A stretch of 7,061 bases of DNA from CAYXXZ01 sp964469165. Lineage in GTDB: Bacteria; Pseudomonadota; Gammaproteobacteria; Pseudomonadales; Porticoccaceae. A program made the translations under genes and the position numbers. Below are positions 1 through 5,342 of this stretch, one piece after another (within the stretch, counting starts at the first letter, position 1; every line of letters starts with the position of its first letter). Under the pieces are notes generated by a model. It had not been told where the DNA came from and made no database searches. It saw nothing but the letters and a program-made list of their open reading frames with translations. The stretch covers positions 1-7,061 of the forward strand of contig CAYXXZ010000126.1 in assembly GCA_964469165.1 (NCBI GenBank), written 5' to 3'.

Positions 1-553
1 CGATGCCGTAGCGTTGCGCCGCGCCGAGCACGCTCAGCGAGTCGTCGATGAACAGGCTGCGCGCTGGATCGAAGGCGATGGTGCTGCGCAGCGCTTCCCA
101 GAAGGCTGGTGCTTCCTTGGGGTGGCCGAGTTCGTGGGATGAAATGATGGTATCCAGTTCACTGCCGATGCCGGTCAGCGATAGTTTCAGCGACAGGCTT
201 CGGGGATGGGCGTTGGTGATCAGGCAGCGCTGTTTGCCGGCGGCCTTGAGCGCCTTGAGAAAGGTCATGGCGTGGGGACGCTCGCCGATCAGGTGCTGGA
301 TTTCTTCCTTGAGGGCGCGGATATCGACGGCCAGCTCGCGCGACCAGTAATCCAGGCAGTACCATTCCAGCGTGCCGCGCTTCTCGTGGAAGATGCGATG
401 CAGGTCGGCGGTGGCCTTGTCCGGGCACAGGCCATGGTACTCCGCATAGCGGCGCGGCAGGTAGGTGATCCAGAAGTAATTGTCGAAATGCAGATCCAGC
501 AAGGTGCCGTCCATATCGAGCAGGACGGTGTCGATGGCGCGCCAGTTGATCAT
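1..553 (-). CDS. yrfG: GMP/IMP 5'-nucleotidase YrfG (HAD family), 3' end outside the window
   Basis: Cytoplasmic HAD-superfamily phosphatase; the family dephosphorylates purine nucleoside monophosphates, chiefly GMP and IMP. Reading leftward from the ATG at 553, 184 residues are visible before the window ends. The E. coli protein has about 222, so roughly the last 35 to 40 are missing. All four HAD motifs are present: the nucleophile motif DMDGT at residues 13-17 (Asp13, Asp15), motif II ITNAHP at 112-117, motif III lysine in HPKEAPAFW (Lys146), and motif IV FIDDS at 168-172. The stretches LLDLHFDNYFW and WYCLDYWS also match my memory of E. coli YrfG closely. The start is supported by its position just before the conserved IDTVLLDMDGT and by the divergent nudE gene only 41 bp away. 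I see no strong Shine-Dalgarno sequence. The adjacency to nudE agrees with the conserved gammaproteobacterial neighbourhood. Confidence 0.93.
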   Translation of the reverse strand, partial: MINWRAIDTVLLDMDGTLLDLHFDNYFWITYLPRRYAEYHGLCPDKATADLHRIFHEKRGTLEWYCLDYWSRELAVDIRALKEEIQHLIGERPHAMTFLKALKAAGKQRCLITNAHPRSLSLKLSLTGIGSELDTIISSHELGHPKEAPAFWEALRSTIAFDPARSLFIDDSLSVLGAAQRYGI

Positions 554-556
554 GTC

Positions 557-565
557 TGCTAAGAT
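557..565 (+). promoter_or_regulatory. possible extended -10 promoter element for nudE-cysQ
   Basis: In the 41-bp gap between the divergent yrfG and nudE starts, TGC TAAGAT fits an extended -10 element (TGn followed by a hexamer matching TATAAT at four of six positions). Transcription would start near 572, leaving a leader of about 23 nt that contains the nudE ribosome binding site TGAGG at 582-586. No convincing -35 box lies upstream. This is inference from a weak match. Confidence 0.3.
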
Positions 566-594
566 TGACCGCAACCTGAAATGAGGCTGCCAGT

Positions 595-1146
595 ATGCCT
601 GCAGAACCACAAATATTGAAGCGCCGCGAAGCGGCCCGCACCCGCCTGTTCCGCGTCGAGGAGTTGTCGTTGCGGTTCAGCAACGGTGTCGAAAGGGTTT
701 ATGAGCGCCTGTGTCATCCCGCCAGGGGCGCGGTGCTGATCGTCGCCATGCTCGACGAGGATACCGTGCTGTTGATTCGTGAATACGGCGCCGGTGTCGA
801 GGGCTATGAGCTGGGGTTGCCCAAGGGCGCCTGCGAAGCGGGAGAAGATCGGCTGGTGGCGGCAAATCGGGAGCTGATGGAAGAGACCGGCTACGGCGCT
901 CACCATCTGGAATTCATCAAATCCATCACGCTGTCGCCAAGTTACATGACGCACGACATCGATGTGATTCTCGCCCAGGATCTCTACGAGAAGCGCCTTC
1001 CCGGCGATGAGCCGGAGCCCATCGAGGTGGTGCCCTGGTCCATGTCGGACATCGACAGCCTCATGGCGCGCAGCGATTTCACCGAGGGGCGTTCCATCGC
1101 GGCCCTTTATCTGGTGCGCGATTACCTGGCGCGCAAGCGCCGCTGA
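595..1146 (+). CDS. nudE: ADP compounds hydrolase NudE (Nudix)
   Basis: Cytoplasmic Nudix hydrolase; the family member NudE cleaves the pyrophosphate of ADP-ribose, NADH and Ap3A-type compounds, giving AMP plus the remaining phosphate ester. The 183 residues match the usual length (about 186 in E. coli). The Nudix box GX5EX7REUXEEXGU is complete at residues 78-100: Gly78, Glu84, Arg92, Glu93, Glu96, Glu97, Gly99, with Tyr100 last. It is preceded by the characteristic GYELGLPKG at 70-78 and followed by SPSYMTHDIDV at 114-124, both typical of NudE. The ATG at 595 has TGAGG eight bases upstream. The gene is divergent from yrfG. Its stop lies 11 bp before the cysQ start, so the two genes are probably cotranscribed, which fits since both clean up nucleotide by-products. 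ADP-ribose pyrophosphatase is the alternative name within the family; the yrfG and mrcA neighbourhood favours NudE. Confidence 0.93.
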   Translation: MPAEPQILKRREAARTRLFRVEELSLRFSNGVERVYERLCHPARGAVLIVAMLDEDTVLLIREYGAGVEGYELGLPKGACEAGEDRLVAANRELMEETGYGAHHLEFIKSITLSPSYMTHDIDVILAQDLYEKRLPGDEPEPIEVVPWSMSDIDSLMARSDFTEGRSIAALYLVRDYLARKRR

Positions 1147-1157
1147 AGGCCCCGCAC

Positions 1158-2125
1158 TTGTCCAACCGGGACTTTCTGCCTGCTGTCATTGCCCTGGCCC
1201 GCGAGGCTGGCAGCGCCATTCGCGCTTTTGCGGGGGGCGTGCAGGCTGAATTCAAGGTGGACGATTCTCCGGTGACGGCGGCGGACCGCGCGGCCCATGA
1301 CGTCTTGTCGCAGGGGCTGGCTGAAATCGGCGCCGGTGTGCCGGTGTTCTCGGAAGAGGCGGAGGTGGCCTGGCAGACGCGCCGCCATTGGCAGCGTTAC
1401 TGGCTGGTCGATCCGCTCGACGGCACCCGGGAGTTTCTGCTGGGCAGCGACGAGTTCACGGTGAATGTCGCNNNNNNNNNNNNNNNNNNNNNNNNNNNNN
1501 NNNNNNNNNNNNNNNNNNNNNNNNNNNNNNNNNNNNNNNNNNNNNNNNNNNNNNNNNNNNNNNNNNNNNNNTCGACGGCACCCGGGAGTTTCTGCTGGGC
1601 AGCGACGAGTTCACGGTGAATGTCGCGCTTGTCGACGATGGCCGGCCGGTGCTTGGTGTGATACTTCAACCCGCTACCGGGCTGTTGTGGGCCGGCTGCG
1701 TCGGCGGGCCGGCAACACAGGCGTTTCGCGAAGATGGACACGGCCGGCGCGAGGCAATCGCATGCCGGCAGGTGCAGGACCGCACTTTGCCCCTGCGGGC
1801 GCTGGTCAGCCGCCACTATCAAAATGAAGAATCCCCCGGTGTCGAGGCGGCGCTGGCGGGCAGGGGGAGTGTGGATATCGTCGCGATGGGTAGCGCACTC
1901 AAATTCTGTCTGATCGCCGATGGGAGTGCCGACGTCTACCTGCGCACCGCGCCAACCGCGGAATGGGACACCGCCGCGGGCCAGGCCATCATCGAGGCAG
2001 CGGGAGGCGGGGTGTTCGACATGCAGGGACGACCTTTGCGCTACAACCAGGGCTCCTCTGTGTTGAATCCGGGGTTTTTCGCCATTGCCGATCTGAGCCT
2101 GCGCCCGCTTTTGGGGGGTGGCTGA
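1158..2125 (+). CDS. cysQ: 3'(2'),5'-bisphosphate nucleotidase CysQ, split by a 100-N assembly gap
   Basis: Mg2+-dependent phosphatase of the inositol monophosphatase fold that converts 3'-phosphoadenosine 5'-phosphate to AMP and phosphate, removing an inhibitory product of sulfate assimilation. As written, the gene changes frame across the gap: gap plus one duplicated 55-bp flank is 155 bases, not a multiple of three. Joining 1158-1471 to 1627-2125 gives one open frame of 270 residues (about 246 in E. coli). In that joined protein: SPVTAAD at 37-43 (Asp43), SEE at 65-67, YWLVDPLDGTREF at 81-93 (Asp85, Asp88), GSALKFC at 193-199 and the metal-binding WDTAAG at 218-223. These are the family motifs, and the junction reads NVALVDDGRP, as expected for CysQ. 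The start is TTG, chosen because GAAGG lies eight bases before it and the frame leads directly into the family N-terminus. The 3' end overlaps the convergent DUF559 gene by 85 bp. Nothing suggests a real pseudogene. Confidence 0.9.
1417..1471 (+). repeat. 55-bp sequence duplicated at the left edge of the assembly gap
   Basis: These 55 bases, inside cysQ and encoding the DGTREFLLGSDEFTVNV region, are identical to 1572-1626 on the other side of the N run. The copy ends exactly at the first N. A single copy is needed for the gene, so this pair reflects unmerged contig overlap, not a biological duplication. Confidence 0.95.
1472..1571. other. scaffold gap of exactly 100 N
   Basis: A run of 100 unknown bases, a common default for a gap of unknown size. 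Both flanks are the same 55 bp, so the two contigs overlap and the gap holds no real missing sequence. True length here is best taken as minus 55: deleting 1472-1626 restores the cysQ frame. Confidence 0.95.
1572..1626 (+). repeat. 55-bp sequence duplicated at the right edge of the assembly gap
   Basis: Exact second copy of 1417-1471, beginning at the first base after the N run. An overlap of 55 bases is the size expected when de Bruijn graph contigs built with k near 55 share an end and are scaffolded without merging. The k-mer explanation is inference; the identity is seen directly. Confidence 0.95.
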
Positions 2126-2472
2126 GGCATCGTTGCAGCTCGGCTTTGCAACGCGTGTCGAATGTGCTCAAGCACGGTCTCTGTTTCGCGCAATACGTCA
2201 TGGTTCCAAAAACGTAGGGTCTGGAAGCCTCGCCGCTGGAAGTAGTGGTCTCTTTCATCGTCCTTGTGCCGCTGTTCGAGGTGTTGGCCACCATCGATCT
2301 CGATGATCAGTGCTTTTTCCAAACACACGAAATCGACGATGTATCGCCCAATTGGTTTCTGGCGCTTGAATTTGTAGCCGAGAAAACGATGGCCGCGCAG
2401 GTAATACCACAATTTGCGTTCGGCGTCGGTCATGTTGCGCCGTAGATATTTGGCGTTGGTCGTGAGATTCAT
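2041..2472 (-). CDS. DUF559 domain protein, putative Vsr-like endonuclease
   Basis: Small protein of the DUF559 family, which is related to the very-short-patch repair endonuclease fold (PD-(D/E)XK-like). The physiological role of the family is not established to my knowledge. Residues 1-110 carry the whole domain: TDAERKLWYYLR at 15-26 (Glu18), the basic FKRQKPIGRYIVDFVC at 35-50 (Asp47), LIIEIDGGQH at 55-64 (Glu58, Asp60, His64) and the terminal LRFWNHDVL at 86-94. Asp47, Glu58 and Asp60 are the likely metal ligands. The ATG at 2472 has a consensus AGGAGG five bases upstream, so the start is firm. From residue 116 on, the 28 C-terminal residues are encoded on the strand opposite the cysQ 3' end and resemble nothing in the family, so they look like run-through after loss of the original stop. 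By eye the gene is richer in A+T than mrcA. It sits between cysQ and mrcA and directly follows the palindromic array, suggesting acquisition. Confidence 0.85.
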   Translation of the reverse strand: MNLTTNAKYLRRNMTDAERKLWYYLRGHRFLGYKFKRQKPIGRYIVDFVCLEKALIIEIDGGQHLEQRHKDDERDHYFQRRGFQTLRFWNHDVLRETETVLEHIRHALQSRAATMPQPPPKSGRRLRSAMAKNPGFNTEEPWL

Positions 2473-2477
2473 GGCAG

Positions 2478-2483
2478 CCTCCT
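2478..2483 (-). promoter_or_regulatory. consensus Shine-Dalgarno of the DUF559 gene
   Basis: On the minus strand AAGGAGG precedes the ATG at 2472 with five bases between AGGAGG and the start codon. It is the strongest ribosome binding site in the window. Only 33 bp separate the start codon from the palindromic array, and I see no clear -10/-35 pair there, so transcription probably comes from within the array or by read-through from mrcA. Confidence 0.75.
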
Positions 2484-2505
2484 TGCTGGCTCATGGATGT
2501 TTTTT

Positions 2506-2738
2506 CCCTCTCCCCGGCCCTCTCCCTGAAGGGAGAGGGAGAAGTACGCGGCGGCTTGCGATCCCAGGCTGCGCCCCCCTCTCCCTGAAGGGAGAGGGAG
2601 AAGTACACGGCGGCTTGCGATCCCAGGCTGCGCCCCCTCTCCCTTTAGGGAGAGGGTCGGGGAGAGGGGGAAGTACGTGGCGGCTCGCGATCCCAGGCTG
2701 CGCCCCCTCTCCCTTCAGGGAGAGGGCTGGGGAGAGGG
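2506..2738. repeat. array of four GAGAGGG palindromes with a conserved spacer
   Basis: The core CCCTCTCCCT-NN-AGGGAGAGGG occurs four times with perfect 10-bp arms, at 2518-2539, 2577-2598, 2635-2656 and 2705-2726; the central dinucleotides are GA, GA, TT and TC. Between cores lies a 34-bp spacer that begins AAGTAC and ends GGCTGCGCC (2542-2575, 2601-2634, 2671-2704); the three copies differ by only one to three bases. Core spacing is 59, 58 and 70 bp; the longer step comes from an extra TCGGGGAGAGGG module after the third core. Matching outer modules close both ends, making 2506-2539 and 2705-2738 near-perfect inverted copies. As RNA each unit would fold into a very stable hairpin. The array ends 10 bp from the mrcA stop and 33 bp from the DUF559 start. 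None of the hairpins is followed by a U tract, so they are not typical intrinsic terminators. Confidence 0.92.
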
Positions 2739-2748
2739 CCTGTAAATC

Positions 2749-5202
2749 TTAAAACAACTCCTCCGGCACCGGCACATGAGCTTCCTCCTCGCGCTGCGAG
2801 GTGGCGGGGGCGGCCTTGGCGGTGCCGCGTTCCGCGAGGAAATATTCGTATACCCCTGAAGGACTGCCGGGAGAGACGCGCTGGCCGTTGTGCGGGTTGA
2901 TCTTGACGGTGACGAGCCCAGGTGGCTGCGGGCGAATGATTTCAGGCTTGTCCTTGAGCGCTTCCTGCATGAACGAAATCCAGATGGGCAGCGCCGCGGA
3001 GCCGCCGTATTCGCCGCGGCCGAGCAGCAGGTTTTCGTCGAAGCCGACCCATACGGTGGTGGACAGGTGCGGGCTGTAGCCAGCGAACCAGGCGTCGCGC
3101 GGGCCGTTGGTGGTTCCGGTTTTGCCGCCGATGTCGCGGCGATCGAGGGCGAGTGCCTTGCGGCCGGTACCCTTGGTGATCACGTCCTTGAGGATCGAAT
3201 CCATGATGTAGGCCACGCGCGGATCCATGACCTGCTCGGCGTAGTTGGGCTCGACCTCGCTTGCCGGCTCCTCGGCCTCGGCCATCGCGAAGAGTTCCTG
3301 CAGGGAGCTCGCCTCCTCCTCTTCTTCCACGGCCGGTTCCGGCTCCGCCTTGTTGTCGGAACAGTCGCGGCACACGGTGGCGGGATTGGCCTCGTACAGC
3401 GTTTCTCCATCCAGCGTTTCTATCTTCTGCACGATATAGGGCTCGACCTTGTAGCCGCCGTTGGCGAATACGGTGAAGCCCTGCGCGATGGAGAGCGGGG
3501 TGGCACCCTGGGTGCCGAGCGCCAGCGACAGGTTGCGCGGCAGGCTGCTTTCGTCGAAGCCAAAACGGCCCATGCCGCTGATGGCGTAGTCGATGCCGAT
3601 CTGGCGCAGCACACGAATGGATACCAGGTTGCGCGACAGGTAGAGCCCCTTGCGCAGCGGGGTCGGCCCATAGAACTTGCCGCTGTCGTTCTCCGGGCGC
3701 CAGGCTTTTTCGAGGTGCGGATCGTGGAACACCACCGGCGCATCGTTGATCAGGGTCGCGGGGGTCAAGCCTCTTTCCAGGGCGCGGGCGTAGATGAACG
3801 GCTTGAAGGTGGAGCCCGGCTGGCGGATGGCCTGCTCGGCGCGGTTGAACTTGCTGGCATGAAAATCGAAACCGCCGACCAGGGCGCGAATGGCGCCGTC
3901 GTCCGGGGCGAGAGAGATCAGGGCGGCCTGGATCTTGGGAATCTGGGTCAGTTTCAAGCGGCCTTCGGGATCGCGCTTGATGCGGATGAGGTCGCCGGTC
4001 TTGAACAGGGTGGTGAAATCCTTCACCACGCCGGACCGGGCGTCTTCACTGATATAGGTGCGAATGTTGCCGTTGTCGGCGAGAGACAGCGTCAGGGTAT
4101 TGCCGGTGCTCAGCAGCAGGCTCAGGTTGTCGCTGGCGGCAGCGGTGACGATGGCCGGGAAGCGCCCGTCGAAAACACCGGCCTCGCGCAGGACATCCGG
4201 CCAGGCAGCCGGGTCATCGACGTGGCGCTCGGGGCCGCGATAGCCGTGGCGCCAGTCATAGGCGTCGAGGCCAGCGCGCACCGTGCGGTTGGCGTGGGTC
4301 TGCAGGACGCTGTTAACCGTGGTGGTGACGATGTAGCCCTCGGTATAGGCGTCCAGGCCCCAGCGCTGGATGATCTCCTGGCGCGCCATCTCTGCGGCAT
4401 AGTGGGCTTCCACCTCGGGTTTCTGACTGTGATAGCTGGCGTCATCGACGGTGTTGAGCGCTTCCTCGAGCTGTTCGCGGCTGATGTCGCCGAGGCGGTA
4501 CATGCGGTTGAGGATCCAGTTGCGGCGCTCGGTGGCGCGCGCCCGGTTGGCGAGCGGGTTGAACGCCGAGGGCGCCTTGGGCAGGCCGGCGATCATGGCC
4601 AGCTGATCGAGACGCAATTCATGGATGTTGCGCCCGTAGTACACCCGCGCCGCCGCCTCGATGCCGTAGGCGCGGTTGCCGAGAAAGATCTTGTTGGCGT
4701 AGAGCGTGAGGATTTCGTCCTTGTTGAGTTCGTCCTCGATGCGCAGTGCGAGGAGAATCTCGTTGAACTTGCGGATGAAGCTCTGTTCCGTGGAGAGGAA
4801 GAAATTGCGCGCCAGCTGCATGGTGATGGTGCTGCCGCCGGACTGGATGTGTCCGCTCATGGCCAGTTCGCTCGCCGCGCGCAGAAGCCCCTGGATGTCG
4901 ACGCCGAAATGCTCATAGAAACGGTCATCTTCCGCGGCCAGAATGGCGTTGATGAAATCCTTGGGGATCTGTTCGAATTCGAGGGGGTTGCGGCGGTACT
5001 CACCGAACTCCGCCATCAGGCGCTGATCGCTGGTATAGATGCGCAGCGGCGTCTGCAATTTGACCGAGCGCAGCGCTTCCGGCGAGGGCAGTTTGGGGCT
5101 CAGATACAGGTAGGCGCTTGCGATCACCAGCAACGCACCGCCCGCGGCGAATATCGCGGCCAGCGTCAGGAACTTACCAATCTTCTTGAAATATGCTTTC
5201 AT
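2749..5202 (-). CDS. mrcA: penicillin-binding protein 1A, bifunctional peptidoglycan synthase
   Basis: Class A PBP anchored in the inner membrane with its catalytic domains in the periplasm. It polymerises lipid II into glycan strands and crosslinks the peptides. The 817 residues (E. coli about 850) show, in order: a short cytoplasmic tail and membrane anchor at 10-34; the GT51 glycosyltransferase with EDDRFYEHFGVD at 91-102 (catalytic Glu91), GGSTITMQLARNFF at 122-135 and RKFNE ending at Glu148; a middle region near 320-420 where PBP1A carries its OB-like domain; and the transpeptidase with SxxK Ser464-Lys467, SRN at 523-525 and KTGT at 694-697. A CxxC at 611-614 is followed by a very acidic linker (619-652) before KTGT. 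The start at 5202 is preferred over upstream in-frame starts (5250, 5340) because MKAYFKKIGK is a normal PBP1A N-terminus and a consensus -10 box lies at 5231-5236; the Shine-Dalgarno is weak. The gene is divergent from pilM, the standard arrangement. Confidence 0.96.
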   Translation of the reverse strand: MKAYFKKIGKFLTLAAIFAAGGALLVIASAYLYLSPKLPSPEALRSVKLQTPLRIYTSDQRLMAEFGEYRRNPLEFEQIPKDFINAILAAEDDRFYEHFGVDIQGLLRAASELAMSGHIQSGGSTITMQLARNFFLSTEQSFIRKFNEILLALRIEDELNKDEILTLYANKIFLGNRAYGIEAAARVYYGRNIHELRLDQLAMIAGLPKAPSAFNPLANRARATERRNWILNRMYRLGDISREQLEEALNTVDDASYHSQKPEVEAHYAAEMARQEIIQRWGLDAYTEGYIVTTTVNSVLQTHANRTVRAGLDAYDWRHGYRGPERHVDDPAAWPDVLREAGVFDGRFPAIVTAAASDNLSLLLSTGNTLTLSLADNGNIRTYISEDARSGVVKDFTTLFKTGDLIRIKRDPEGRLKLTQIPKIQAALISLAPDDGAIRALVGGFDFHASKFNRAEQAIRQPGSTFKPFIYARALERGLTPATLINDAPVVFHDPHLEKAWRPENDSGKFYGPTPLRKGLYLSRNLVSIRVLRQIGIDYAISGMGRFGFDESSLPRNLSLALGTQGATPLSIAQGFTVFANGGYKVEPYIVQKIETLDGETLYEANPATVCRDCSDNKAEPEPAVEEEEEASSLQELFAMAEAEEPASEVEPNYAEQVMDPRVAYIMDSILKDVITKGTGRKALALDRRDIGGKTGTTNGPRDAWFAGYSPHLSTTVWVGFDENLLLGRGEYGGSAALPIWISFMQEALKDKPEIIRPQPPGLVTVKINPHNGQRVSPGSPSGVYEYFLAERGTAKAAPATSQREEEAHVPVPEELF

Positions 5203-5265
5203 TTGCCCAATACCGGCCGTTTCGCTGCGTATTATAGGTGATATAGGCATAAAACTGGGCAAATG
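5200..5265. promoter_or_regulatory. 10-bp inverted repeat bracketing the mrcA promoter
   Basis: CATTTGCCCA at 5200-5209 and its exact reverse complement TGGGCAAATG at 5256-5265 lie 46 bp apart (56 bp centre to centre). One arm includes the mrcA start codon; the other lies about 20 bp upstream of its -10 box. The upstream arm is outside the predicted mrcA transcript, so pairing in RNA is unlikely; two operator half-sites or a looped repressor would fit the geometry. The repeat is seen; the function is inference. Confidence 0.4.
5231..5236 (-). promoter_or_regulatory. consensus -10 box of the mrcA promoter
   Basis: The minus strand reads CACC TATAAT ACGC, a perfect sigma-70 -10 hexamer. Transcription would begin near 5224, about 22 nt before the mrcA ATG. 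At a 16-18 bp spacing the -35 region is poor (CCCAGT-like); TTGCCC lies 20 bp upstream, too far for a standard promoter, so an activator or a weak -35 is implied. Confidence 0.55.
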
Positions 5266-5270
5266 GCATC

Positions 5271-5298
5271 TTGCAATGCGCCGATATTTGTTTAGAGT
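5271..5298 (+). promoter_or_regulatory. possible pilM promoter
   Basis: TTGCAA at 5271-5276 and TAGAGT at 5293-5298, 16 bp apart, each match the sigma-70 consensus at four of six positions. The start would be near 5306, giving a leader of about 37 nt to the pilM ATG at 5343. The best upstream purine tract is GAAGGG at 5323-5328, 14 bases from the ATG, which is long for a ribosome binding site. Confidence 0.3.
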
Positions 5299-5342
5299 TG
5301 CACCTCGGCGGCACGCCACAACGAAGGGATACGAATACAAAA

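Noticed and set aside
1158..2125. cysQ as a frameshifted pseudogene or as two separate genes
   Set aside because: The frame change is produced only by the N run plus a duplicated 55-bp flank; collapsing them gives an intact protein.
2506..2738. CRISPR-like array of regularly spaced palindromes
   Set aside because: The sequences between the palindromes are conserved, not unique; there are only four units and no cas genes nearby.
2506..2738. Rho-independent terminator for mrcA or cysQ
   Set aside because: No hairpin is followed by a U tract in either direction; the T run at 2500-2505 lies before the array on the plus strand.
2414..2752. Plus-strand frame of 112 codons rich in PLPEGRG-like peptides
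   Set aside because: It is the translation of the palindromic repeats plus antisense DUF559 sequence; it has no family resemblance and no ribosome binding site that I can see.
2890..5241. Plus-strand open frame of 783 codons opposite mrcA
   Set aside because: The opposite strand encodes an unmistakable PBP1A with all motifs. Long antisense frames are a common by-product of G/C-biased third codon positions, and this translation shows no recognisable domain.
5203..5340. Upstream start for mrcA adding 16 or 46 residues
   Set aside because: The extra residues do not resemble a PBP1A N-terminus, and the consensus -10 box at 5231-5236 would place the transcript start downstream of those codons.
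5271..5342. Upstream TTG start for pilM adding 24 residues
   Set aside because: The extension does not resemble the family and overlaps the likely promoter; the ATG at 5343 gives the normal length.
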